In this document: positions 1-10,207 of the stretch, piece by piece | How the letters are laid out: the number at the start of each line of letters is the position of its first letter | How positions within the stretch are numbered: the stretch's first letter is position 1 | NCBI RefSeq assembly: GCF_963576675.1 | Contig: NC_088917.1 | Location: 14,040,001 to 14,104,000 of the forward strand | Origin: Euphorbia lathyris | Taxonomy: Eukaryota; Streptophyta; Magnoliopsida; Malpighiales; Euphorbiaceae | Length of the DNA: 64,000 nucleotides | Direction of reading: 5' to 3' | Translations under genes and position numbers: made by a program | Notes under the pieces: model-generated | Told to the model about the DNA's origin: nothing | The model's database searches: none | The model's input: only the letters and a program-made list of their open reading frames with translations

Positions 1-2407
1 AATTCCATGCCGTCCATTGTGGTTAACTTCACCGCTCCTTTGCTTAGTATCTTCTTTACGACGAATGGTCCTTCCCAGTTAGGCCTGAACTTCCCCCTCG
101 GGTCGGTGTGCGTCACACGGATCTGTTTCAGCACCAAATCTCCTTCTTTGATAGGGCTGGTCTTGACTTTTTTATTGAAAGCCCGAGCCATCCTTCTTTG
201 ATATAACTGTACATGGTAAAGGGCTTCCATCCTTTTCTCATCAACTAAAGCCAACTGCTCATATCGCCTCTTCACCCATTCCGTTTCAGGAATTTCTGCT
301 TCCACTGCGATTCTCAACGATCGCTTTTCGATCTCAATCGGCAGGACTGCTTCTGTTCCGTATACCAAGGAGAATGGCGTTGCCCCAGTCGAGGTTCTGA
401 TTGTCGTGCGATAAGCCCACAACGCGAGTGAGAGGTGCTCATGCCAGTTCCGATGTGATTCCACCATCTTTACGAGAATCCTTTTAAGGTTCTTATTAGC
501 TGCTTCTACTGCCCCATTAGCCTGTGGACGGTACGGAGAAGACCTGTGATGTTCAATGCCATATTCTCGAAAAAGATTCCTTACTTCCCCCTGAAACTGG
601 ACTCCGTTATCCGTGATCATGTGATGAGGCACTCCGAACCTGGTGATCAAGTGTTTTTCAATGAACTTTCTCATCTGCTTGGATCCCAGTTTGCTAAACG
701 ACTCTGCTTCTACCCATTTGGTGAAATAATCGATGGCGACTGCAATAAACTTATGTCCATTTGAAGCATTAGGCCTTACTTCGCCGATGATGTCAATGCC
801 CCAGGCAGCGAATGGCCAAATAGGTGCTAGCACATGTAGTTCCATGGCCGGAAGATGACTGCAATCGCCGTGGATTTGACAATCGTGACATTTCTTTGCA
901 TACTCGTTACAATCTCTTTCCATGGTGAGCCAATAGAAGCCTTGTCTGATAATTTTCTTAGCTAGTACTGCTCCTCCCATATGGGCTCCACAAATTCCCG
1001 AATGTACTGATTCCATTGCCTCGCGGGCTTCTCCCGCATCCAAGCATCTGAGTTGTAATCCATCAACATGCCTTTTGTAGAGCAAGTCGTTGTGGATGAC
1101 GAACTGACGAGCTAGCCTTCTAATCACAGCTTGATCCCTAGGTTCTGACTCTGCCGGATATGTCCCATCTTTCATGAAGTTCACGATATCGAAATACCAT
1201 GGTTTTTCATCTGTCCCTAACAGCATTACGTCCTCGTAACATGGTTTGTGAGATCTTCTCAATACCAACGGCTTCGAAGCAAGGTTCCGGGGGTTGTCCC
1301 AAACTGACACCAAAGTAGCCAAGGCATCCGCCGCCTGGTTCTGTGCTCGAGGAATATGATAGAAACGACATTCCTTGAATCTTTGTGCCAACCCTTCTAG
1401 CTGATCTAGATATGGACGTAGTCTTTCTTCTCTTACCTCCCAGTTTCCTTGTGCCTGTTCAATGATCAACTTTGAGTCCCCCCAGATTTCGACATATGAC
1501 GCTCCCAGTGCCGCTAATGACTCTAAGCCATAAATGCACGCTTCATACTCAGCCATATTATTGGTGAGAGGGAAGGATAACTTCTTGGCCATCGGGATCC
1601 TTTCTCCTTCCGGTGAGGTAAGTAGTACTCCTACTCCGGCTCCATTCGAATTAACTGCTCCGTCGAAGAATATTTTCCACGGTATAACTTCGATTCCGTT
1701 CAAGTGCTCATCGGGGAAATCATAACTTCTCTCTTCTTCCTCTGTATTCAGGGGCTGGTTGGCCAGAAATTCTGCCACGACCCTCCCTTTGATAACCTTC
1801 TTCGTCACATATTCAATGTCAAACTCGGACAAAAGTAACAACCATCTGGCTAACTTCCCCGTCAAGGATGGAGTTCGGTATAGATACTTCACGGGGTCCA
1901 TCCGAGAAATAATGATCACTTTATACGATTGGAAATAATGTCGCAGTTTCTTTGTCAACCATACTACTGCCACACATGTCTTTTCGATCATGTTGTACTT
2001 GAGCTCGTACTCCAGGAACTTCTTACTCAAATAATACACCGCGTGCTCCACACCGGTGTCTCCCTCTTGAGCCAACATTGCCCCAATAGATCGCTCCTCA
2101 ATCGCTACATAGAGGAGAAGCGGCTTTCCTAGTTTAGGCGGTCTCAGCACTGGCGGATTAGACAAATAGCTCCGGACGCTCTCCAAAGCTTGCTGACACT
2201 TATCATTCCAAACAACGGGTTGGTCTTTCCTTAGCAACTTAAAGATTGGCTCGCAGATTGCGGTGAGTCTTGCTATGAACCGATTGATATACTGAACCTG
2301 CCCCAGAAACCCTCTCACTTCCTTCTCATTTCTCGGCGCCGGCATCTCCTGTATAGCCTTTACTTTATCAGGATCCACCTCGATTCCCTTATTTCCAATT
2401 ACATAGC
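1..2407 (-). CDS. N1 polyprotein, C-terminal part: end of RT, RNase H, integrase (partial)
   Basis: This frame reads without a stop on the minus strand from 2407 to the left edge, about 800 codons. It begins with the RT connection segment (IGNKGIEVDP, then FLGQVQYINRFIA). RNase H follows at about 1660-1270, with FFDGAVNSNGAG, NNMAEYEACI, IWGDSKLII and NQAADALA supplying the D-E-D-D residues. The integrase zinc region has HSGICGAH and CHDC near 1005-860. The catalytic core has GIDIIG (about 800), ITDNG (about 615) and YRPQANGAVEAANKN (about 525-490), giving the D,D,E triad. It ends in a GKFRPNWEGPF-type segment near 90-60. This is the second half of the polyprotein at 37631-42109, and the frame rejoins if N2 and one TSD copy are removed. 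All catalytic motifs seen are intact, so N1 is fairly young. Family assignment is firm; the Ogre/Tat lineage is inferred from LTR size and primer site. Confidence 0.93.
2403..2407. repeat. Target site duplication of N2, left copy (atagc)
   Basis: The five bases atagc precede the LTR start TGTTAGACGAGG at 2408. They recur at 37631-37635 immediately after the far LTR end TGTCTACA. This pairs the two distant LTRs as the ends of one insertion. Confidence 0.93.
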
Positions 2408-4026
2408 TGTTAGACGAGGTGCCGCGGCCTAATCTCCCGGGCGGACCGGGGGGTGGACAACCTCATGGCGACGTAAGCGGTGATTGGCGCCGAAAGCAAC
2501 CAATCGTGGAATCAAGCTGCTCGGCAGGACCGGAGCTCGGAGATATGGAAGAGTCGCCACCCACGAATGGGAAAATGAACACCGATCCCTTGCGGGAGAC
2601 CGGTGTGGGTTCGGGAAACTTAGGTACGAGCCGAGAAGGCTAGCTCCTTTCCGGAGAAAGGCTACTAGGCACCCCGACGTCGCCCGGTTATGAACCACCG
2701 GCCTCCTACTCAGCATGTTAGGCGATAACGGACTAATCGTATACTTCTTTAAGTTTAAAATTCATTTGAAACCCTTTTCTTTCTCTTTTTGGAAACCGTT
2801 TTGAGCATATGATATTGAAAAGCCACATCAGTAAAGAATCACCCATTTATATTTATACATACACAGAGAGGGGGAAGAAAGAAGTGATTTATTTACAACC
2901 GTATTTAAATGTTATGTTGTGTGTCTATTCTACATTAACTTATTTCCCCAAAACGAGTTTATTACATGGTTCGCGCCTTAATCGTCGTTGGAACGATTTA
3001 GGTGCGTTTTAAAGCCCCGTTGGATGAAGTTTACCCGAATCGCCGTTGGAACGACTCGAATATTTGAAGACGTTTGAGATAAAAACCTTTTAACGAGAAA
3101 ACGTGGTTAAACATACAAGTCACTTTCATTTTGTACAAATCCTTTAAGAAAGCGATTCAAAATCTCTATTATTAACAAAGAAAACGATTTTGATTACAAT
3201 GTTCGCTTAATCCGTCGTTGGAACGGACTAAGGTTTTAAAACGTGGTGTTTTGAAGACGATTTGAAATATCAACAAAAATGACTCTATTTATCTACATTA
3301 GAAATCTAAGAAAGCTCATTAGCTTAAATAATTTAATTGAAAACTCTCTTTTTGTGATTTATTTTCCCCACTTATTTAATGGACTCTCTAACTATTATAA
3401 TTATATTAACAACCCATTTAAACCACCACCCATACTCAAACAAAGCCCACTTGAAATATGGACATAAGATTAGGCCCAAAAGAATAAAGAAAGTAATTTA
3501 TGCATACATATATACATTTAAAATCAAAAATAGAATATGAGAATAAAAGCTAATACAAAATGAACTATATGTATATAAAAATAACAAGTACAATATATAT
3601 ATATACTTTAAAAATATGAAAATAGGAAATAAATCCTATAATTAATGAAATAATTCTTAACCAAAAATAGTTTTATTCAATAATCACCAAAATAACCCAA
3701 ATGTTTCAAAACTATACATATACATAACTAATATAGTTTTAAATACCACAAATACCATATGCTAATATATATTAATTATTTCCCCCAAAATACTAAATAA
3801 CTAATATTTAAAACATAATCCAAATTAATAAAAAGAATACATATATATACTTATATTTATATTGTGAAATGGGATAAATAATAATATACACATATCCTAA
3901 AATAATTATAGGTGCTAAAATTCTAAAATAATTTGAAAAGAATATATTACATAATTATATATATATATACTAAGGATTGAAAGTCTAAAAGTTAAGAAAA
4001 AGGGACCGAAATGACATTTTTTACAT

Positions 4027-4055
4027 TTTGGCAGATTTACCGACGGAAAATCCGT
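4027..4055. promoter_or_regulatory. Conserved perfect hairpin in LTR
   Basis: Two 12-nt arms, TTTACCGACGGA and TCCGTCGGTAAA, flank a 3-nt AAA loop. The same hairpin occurs at the same LTR position in the other copies, near 11106, 25857, 36237, 46117 and 50848. Its function is unknown. It could be a remnant of another repeat's terminus that is now fixed in the LTR. Confidence 0.75.
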
Positions 4056-4749
4056 CGGTAAACAGCCTTTAGTGACAGAATTGGCAAATTACAGCAGTAC
4101 TCCAATATTTTCCAGATTTGTTCAAAAGCTTTAAATTAAATCTAATTCAATCGTTTTGGGCTTCCGAACTACCAAAAATGGATCATAGTCGAAAAAGGAA
4201 GTTCCTAAAACGATGTTTTTATTTTAAAACGTTATTTGGAAATATCTTTTAAATTAGAAACTTATAATTACAACGTTTTCAACACCCGAACTACCTTTTT
4301 ATCGGATCACGGTTCGTATTGGGATATCAAGACGGGGTTTTTTATTTTAAAACAAAACCGAATTTTATCTAACACGAAACGAAAATTAAATAAATACACT
4401 AACTAAATAAAACGTGACAAAATAAATAAATGACTAAAGGAATAAAAACTATAGCATAAAAAAAAATAGAAGGAGAGAAATAAATTAAATAAAATAAAGA
4501 GTCTAGTCCTCGGATAATACCTTTAATTCGGTATCTGACAGTCGAAGCCGATTGATTCCACGAACCGCGAGCTTCCGTTTTTTAATGAAAATTTAGTAAA
4601 AAATTGAACTTAGGAAATTTGGAATTTTTGAGAAAAAAAATATTTTTCTAAAAAAAAATCCACTCTCTCTCTCTAAAAATGTTTAGAATGATAAAGTTTT
4701 CCCAAAATGCCTCCAAAAAGCCTCCAAAAAGCCTCCCCTTTACACCTTG

Positions 4750-4780
4750 GGATCCGTGCCTTATATAGGCCCACGGATCC
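4750..4780 (-). promoter_or_regulatory. LTR core promoter: TATA box inside an inverted repeat (N2 3' LTR)
   Basis: On the minus strand CTATATAA (4769-4761) is a good plant TATA box. It lies between GGATCCGTG (4750-4758) and CACGGATCC (4772-4780), so the box sits in the loop of a 9-bp inverted repeat. A CT/GA-rich run (about 4660-4676) lies downstream in the transcribed direction. Equivalent structures are at 10407-10440, 25161-25194, 36943-36973, 46831-46865 and 51542-51576. Confidence 0.7.
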
Positions 4781-4787
4781 CGTAACA

Positions 4788-5095
4788 ATGGGCGACGTCC
4801 AAAAAAATTTGGGCGTCGCCCATTGAGGTTGGGCGGCCGCCCAACCATGCGTTGGGCTACCGCCCAACCTTGTTGGGCGGCCGCCCAACAAGAGTTGGGC
4901 GGCCGCCCAACTTTCGTTGGGCGATCGCCCAACAATCGGCGGGCGATCGCCCAACGGCGTTGGGCGAGCGCCCAACGGCGTTGGGCGAGCGCCCAACGCG
5001 AGGTTGGGTGCCCGCGCCCAACCTTCGTCGGGCGTTCGCCCGATGCGTTGGGCGTCCGCCCGACGTGGTTGTGTGCTCGCCCGTCAGCCCTTGGG
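4788..5095. repeat. Array of GC-rich palindromes upstream of the LTR TATA box (N2 3' LTR)
   Basis: About a dozen palindromic units of the type GTTGGGCGGCCGCCCAAC or GTTGGGCGATCGCCCAAC follow one another. The TTGGGC starts at 4829, 4852, 4873, 4895 and 4917 give a period near 22 bp. The unit nearest the TATA box is a larger inverted repeat, AATGGGCGACG(T/C)CCAA paired with TTGGGCGTCGCCCATT across an A/T spacer. The array continues into a degenerate CpG-rich stretch to about 5390. In minus-strand orientation it is directly upstream of the TATA box, that is, in U3. Confidence 0.85.
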
Positions 5096-5504
5096 CGTGC
5101 CCCGCGTCGTCGAACGCGTGCACCCCGTGGCCGCCGAGTGCGCGTTCCGCGCCACCGGACGCTCACGCGTCACGGCCGCCGAACGCGTGCCTCGCGCTAC
5201 CAGGCACGTGCGCTCAACGGCCTACGAGGGTGCTCGCCGCCATTGGTCCCCGGCATCTCTCGGACGTCGAGAGCGTGCCACTCGCGGTGCGTCCGACGGA
5301 CGCCGCGCGCACGTCTCGAGCCGTCGAGCGGGCGTTCGACCATCGTCGTCCGCGTGCGGGATGCCGTTGCGCGCCCGCGCCGTGCCGTTAATTTTCCTTC
5401 GCTTATTATTTTTTATGTATATTTTTCAAAAACTTCCGGAATCAATCGCTTCAACTGCCTTGTTTTCAGGTTTTCGTCACAGATCCTCCGACTCAGTGTC
5501 TACA

Positions 5505-5527
5505 GTTGCCCCTACTTTTCTATTTTG
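5505..5527 (-). promoter_or_regulatory. N2 polypurine tract
   Basis: On the minus strand the sequence AATAGAAAAGTAGGGGCAAC ends directly at the LTR start TGTAGACAC. It is the expected plus-strand primer site and fixes the orientation of N2. An identical tract precedes the N3 3' LTR. Confidence 0.8.
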
Positions 5528-5689
5528 ACAGTGATGTGTGTGTTTCGAAAACGTTTTTTGCTAACGTAACACATGCAATGTAAAACATATAAAAGTAAAA
5601 GACACGTAAAGAGTAGGAGGGAACATACCTGACCTTTGCGCTGCGCGCTCCGGCGTTGTTCTCTGACTTCTTCAGACTCTGCTTTGGGT

Positions 5690-6440
5690 TGCACCCTAGT
5701 TCACGACTGCGGGGATAATGGCTAAATAGCTACCCTAGTTTACGACTGCAGGGATAATGGCTAAACAGCTACCCTGGTTTACGACTGCGGGGATAATGGC
5801 TAAATAGCTACCCTAGCTTACGATTGCGGGGATAATGGCTAAACAGCTACCCTATTTTAAGATTGCGGGGATAATGGCTAAATAGCTACCCTGTTTTAAG
5901 ATTGCGGGGATAATGGCTAAATAGCTACCCTGATTTACGACTGCGGGGATAATGGCTAAACAGCTACCCTATTTTAAGATTGCGGGGATAATGGCTAAAT
6001 AGCTACCCTATTTTAAGACTGCGGGGATAATGGCTAAATAGCTACCCTGATTTACGACTGCGGGGATAATGGCTAAATAGCTACCCTATTTTAAGATTGC
6101 CGGGATAATGGCTAAATAGCTACCCTGATTTTAAGACTGCGGGGATAATGGCTAAATAGCTACCCTAGTTTGTGATTGCGGGGATAATGGCTAAATAGCT
6201 ACCCTATTTTAAGATTGCGGGGATAATGGCTAAATAGCTACCCTATTTTAAGATTGCGGGGATAATGGCTAAATAGCTACCCTGATTTGTGACTGCGAGG
6301 ATAATGGCTAAATAGCTACCCTATTTTAAGATTGCGGGGATAATGGCTAAATAGCTACCCTATTTTAAGATTGCGGGGATAATGGCTAAATAGCTACCCT
6401 GATTTGCGACTGCGGGGATAATGGCTAAATAGCTACCCCG
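5690..6440. repeat. 39-bp minisatellite A in N2 (about 19 copies)
   Basis: The core GGGGATAATGGCTAAATAGC recurs every 39 bp from 5711 to 6414. The variable part alternates between TTTAAGATTGC-like and TTTACGACTGC-like versions, giving a higher-order alternation. The array lies between the N2 3' region and the polypurine tract. Tandem repeats in the 3' untranslated region are a known habit of Ogre-type elements and a known source of satellites. The orthologous N3 array is at 23626-24350. Confidence 0.93.
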
Positions 6441-6454
6441 ATTTACGATCTTAG

Positions 6455-7130
6455 GTAAATATGGCTCAAAAGCAACTCCGGTCTGCGACCATGAGTCAGA
6501 TGGCTCAAAAGCAACTCCGATCTGCGACCGTGAGTCAGATGGCTCAAAAGCAACTCCGGTCTGCGACCGTGAGTCAGATGGCTCAAAAGCAACTCCGATC
6601 TGCGGCCGTGAGTCAAATGGCTCAAAAGCAACTCCGGTCTGCGACCGTGAGTCAGATGGCTCAAAAGCAACTCCGGTCTGCGACCGTGAGTCAGATGGCT
6701 CAAAAGCAACTCCGGTCTGCGACTGTGAGTCAGATGGCTCAAAAGCAACTCCGGTCTGCGACCGTGAGTCCGATGGCTCAAAAGCAACTCCGGTCTGCGA
6801 CCGTGAGTCAAATGGCTCAAAAGCAACTTCGGTCTGCGACCGTGAGTCAGATGGCTCAAAAGCAACTCCGGTCTGCGACCGAGAGTCAGATGGCTCAAAA
6901 GCAACTCCGGTCTACGACCGTGAGTCAGATGGCTCAAAAGCAACTCCGGTCTGCGACTGCGAGTCAGATGGCTCAAAAGCAACCCTGGTCCACGACCGCG
7001 GGTCAGATGGCTCAAAAGCAACCCTGGTCCATGATCGCGGGTAAAATGGCTCAAAAGCAACCCTGGTCTCTAAATCGACCGCAGGCAAAATGGCTCAATA
7101 GCAACCCTAGTCTCTAAATCGACCGCAGGC
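6455..7130. repeat. 39-bp minisatellite B in N2 (about 17 copies)
   Basis: The core ATGGCTCAAAAGCAACTCCG repeats every 39 bp from 6461 to 7090. Because 39 is a multiple of three, the array stays open in frames on both strands (13-residue repeats such as MAQKQLRSATVSQ); I regard these frames as non-coding. The units nearest 7000-7120 (GCAACCCTGGTC type) are intermediate between arrays A and B. The N3 counterpart is at 23030-23625. Confidence 0.92.
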
Positions 7131-9459
7131 GTGTAGTGATGCATATAGATGGGTGAATATAGCCTAGTCTATAGATGCATGTAAACACCTATGTGTGTGT
7201 GTGCAGGTGACTGTGCGTGTGTTTGAATGTGCATAAGTGTGGCTTATGTGTTTTGCTTTATGCGGATGTATGGACATGTGTGTATGCAAACTATGTACAT
7301 GTGGATGAAATGCTCGGATGGATTCCCTTTTCATAGGCTTGGAGGATTTTCGTAGCTTCAGATCGAGAAATGATGGTTCGGGCCATCCCCAAGGAGTGCA
7401 AGGATGAGGGCGAGGTTAAGTTTGAAACCAAGGGTTGTAAGGATGAGGATTTGGTCTTGATGAGCTCGTGTCAAAGGGGCTCTCGCTTTTAACCAGAGTT
7501 TGACGTATTCATTTTCCCCTTAATTTTTGCCTGAGCTGCCCTTTTCGGGTTTTCAACTCAACGGGATCTCTCCGATATTCTCTATCTCTCCTTTTGCATG
7601 AACGGCCCCTAGGGGTTTTCAATTCATCTTTTCTATATCTCACTGATTTTCTCTATCTCTCCTTTTGCTTGGATCGCCTCTTTTGAGGTTTTCAATCCAA
7701 CTTTTTTGTTCAATTTTTCTTCTCTTTTTCTTTCTTTCTCGACTGTGAATGATACCGGATAGCACAGGGGGCTTATATCCACGGGCCATTTCTATGCTAA
7801 TCATTTAACGATGAGTTCATGCCCGATGCCTTCGTTAATGGAGAAGCTTCCGAAGTGAGATGGACGTTGATCTGATTGTAGGGCCGTGCCCCCGATTAAA
7901 GTTACCGTCTTGGCGTAGGTTAGAAGTTGATGCTAGCGTATGCCCCTGCCAACTCGAGGTGAGATTTCATGTGCGCCAAACTAGGGATACTGCCGTTGGG
8001 AGTAGCTATGGAGGAGAGACGCTTCGGTCGAAGTTTGACCCTTGAGAGGACCACATAGGAGCAGAGGAACCAGACTTCATGGAGCATGAGAGAGAGGAAT
8101 AGTCTTCTTTTTTTTAGTTTTTCTTTTTTATAGATTTTGGGTTGGTTTATGGGTGTTGGGGTGATTTCAGTTGAGATGGGGTGTCTATTGATGCGGGTGT
8201 TTTCATTATAAACGCAACCGTCTAGCTTAAATAAAGCACCTGGCAAAGATACATTGAATTGTTTACTGCTCAGTTTATTAACCACTGTCACCAAAGCATG
8301 CCCTTTCGGGTTTTCACACTTCGGTTATTTTAACTCTCTCCTTTTACCCCGGAATTTTCAAATAAGCGCCCCGTGGGGTTTTCACTTATTGGGGTGTCCC
8401 TTATTGTTGCATAGGCCGTCCTTTGCGGATTTTCAACCTATCGGGATTTTCTTTCTTTCTTTTTTTTTAATTTTCATAAGAAGGATTCCTCGGTTCCCTC
8501 GAGATTGATTAAAGTTCTGAACTTTGTTGCCGCCTTCGGCTTCACTTGACTACGCATTTGATCTTTCTTCGTTACAGTGAGCTTTTCTCGTACATTTGAT
8601 TACACCTTTGTTGGACAATGTCAACCGCTCTTGCCACCTTGACGCCTCTTGGCTGATCACGTCAACTTTTGATTTATTTTCTTTTACTTCCGATCGACTT
8701 GACTTTGCCCCAGGGCCTTTTTATCATCATTTTTTTTTCTTTTTTCTTCTTCCTTTGTTTAACTTTGAGTCATCATAGGTCTAAACCCTTTCGTTGATCC
8801 TGGAACAAAATACTTTATCGCTGATAGGTTAGTTGCCCCCGCCTCGTTCTAAATGGCGCACTCCTGTACTTGTGTCCCCCTTTGGGGGGAGAAATCTTTG
8901 TCGGTGCCTCAGTGTAAGTATGGCTCTGAGGGCTTGTTGCTTGCTCCATATTTTCTTTTCTTTTTCTCTCTTTTGGACTTTGTTGATTGTCGCTCAATCT
9001 TCTTCTTGGCAAAAGCCGGTGAGAACCCTTCGTTTGATGGGTCTACGCCCGACTTATCATCGTAGAGTCAGGGAATCGCTTCTCATGACTTATTTTGTTT
9101 TTTTTTTTTTTTTGTTTTTTGTTTTTTTTTTTGTTTTTTTTACCCTCTTAATTTTCTCTCTTCAGTGGTTAAGTATTGAGCAATAAGTATATTCTAGATC
9201 TTACATCCGTGCCATGATAGAAGCGGGAATATCTCAATTGAGTAGATATCAAATGTAAGTACGTATGTTTAGGATAAATTTGCGGAAACGAAATTTCATT
9301 GAATTCAAAAGGAGGTTAATAACATCTTGTGGAATAGAAGATAAAATAAAAGACAAGGATAAAGACTACAAGTGCAATCCTCTCTCTCATACTACTTCAG
9401 GAAGCTTCAAGTTCTCCTGCTTCATAAGTGTCCTCAATCTAGAGAACCTCTTCTTTCGT
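7131..9459 (-). other. N2 3' non-coding region with two clusters of small hairpins
   Basis: No credible coding frame is seen. The plus strand is pyrimidine-rich, with long T runs near 8455-8470, 8730-8745 and 9095-9140, so the element's RNA strand is purine-rich. Six short hairpins are present: 7539-7549, 7606-7615, 7677-7688, 8301-8310, 8369-8378 and 8419-8429. All have CCC..GGG-type stems and a GAAAA lead-in on the minus strand. The same six occur in N3 at 21725-21853 and 22463-22612. A TG-rich stretch is at 7180-7290. The region ends at the stop codon of the small ORF. Confidence 0.7.
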
Positions 9460-10207
9460 TTATCCTGATCCGTGGTAGACCTCACCGTTCAAGGAACAAG
9501 TCGAAGACTTCATCCGCTGAGAAGGATCTGGGTCACTTATCTTCCCAGCTTCGATGAGATCTTGGATTTCATGCTTCAACTTCATGCAAGTGATTGTTTC
9601 GTGACCATATTTCTGGTGGAAGTGGCAGTAGCCCCTGCGTTTGACTAATTCAGTGGTTGGACCTCCCGTGGCTGGTAGGGGATGAAGTATATCATGCATT
9701 TGTAGGCCCTCCAATACTTCTAATAAGGGTTGAGTGAAAGTGGAGAATTCCCTTCCCTCCCTTCTATACTGAGTGGGCGACGGAGGGCGAACAACCTTGG
9801 TAATCTCATGTCCCCGATGGTGTGGATCTGGTTGTGTTCATGAAATATGGTGTGAGACTACCCTTGGTGGAGTGAATATTTGTGGATTAACTTGTGACGC
9901 AAGCTGGAACATAGGTTTCTCCATAGCAGCTTTCGGGATCTCCGCAACCAGTGACTCGCTCAGGACCTCCCTGACCAACCTTTTCAGCTCTATCTTGAAT
10001 TCATCTGAAGCAAGGATATCGGGAAGAACTCGCTCGATTTCTGCTCTGAGATTGAAATCTCCTATCATCTCTTGGGAATTTTCAACCCCCTCATGCTTAG
10101 TATTCTCCAGATCATTAAGAGCACGTTTGAACTCATCAGAAAAGATGTATTTGGCTAAAGCCCCTTGCACACGGCTCTCAAGATTGTGGTTTGAATTGCT
10201 GGACTGG
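9460..10207 (-). pseudogene. N2 gag-like ORF, 3' part (split by N3, premature stop)
   Basis: This is the minus-strand equivalent of the intact N3 ORF at 19914-20723, starting at about codon 22. It carries the CHFHQKYGHETITC knuckle and LKHEIQDLIEAGKI, and ends at the same stop. Two lesions are visible. N3 interrupts it at 10207. At 9840-9838 a CGA codon (CGA in N3) has become TGA, a change typical of methyl-CpG deamination. The start-codon part is at 27430-27496. It cannot give the full protein. Confidence 0.88.
10203..10207. repeat. Target site duplication of N3, left copy (actgg)
   Basis: The bases actgg precede the N3 LTR start TGTAGACACC at 10208 and recur at 27430-27434 after the far LTR end CTAACA. 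Both copies belong to the codons of the interrupted N2 ORF. Confidence 0.92.

Larger units (their letters stand above)
2408..5504 (-). repeat. N2 3' LTR (3097 bp)
   Basis: On the plus strand it runs TGTTAGACGAGG...TGTCTACA, with TG/CA ends. About 2750-4750 is AT-rich with oligo-A/T and TATA-like runs; about 4790-5390 is extremely GC- and CpG-rich. Notable parts are a hairpin at 4027-4055, a TATA box at 4761-4769 within an inverted repeat, and a palindrome array at 4788-5095. Short open frames over 2419-2716 and 4648-5569 recur because the LTR is repeated, and they look non-coding. Against its partner at 34603-37630 it differs mainly by extra palindrome units and small substitutions. Confidence 0.93.

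Noticed and set aside
2429..2716. 95-codon frame repeated at 12458, 27121, 34624, 44516 and 49132
   Set aside because: It lies in the LTR end, and its repetition follows the LTR copies. Substitutions are not biased to silent positions by eye, and one copy (49132) is frame-shifted.
4648..5569. Several long overlapping open frames (up to 248 codons, Arg/Pro/Ala-rich) over the LTR palindrome array
   Set aside because: They arise from CpG-rich palindromes that lack stop codons in most frames on both strands. They recur wherever the LTR is repeated (24471-25251, 36877-37639, 46743-47565, 51432-52058) and are not conserved as proteins.
6443..7117. Repeat proteins on both strands (13-residue repeats)
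   Set aside because: The 39-bp unit is a multiple of three, so any stop-free unit gives an open frame on either strand. The N3 copy has phase breaks and there is no start or context for a gene.
5690..7130. CRISPR-like spaced repeats
   Set aside because: The full 39-bp unit is repeated without unique spacers, in a plant retrotransposon.
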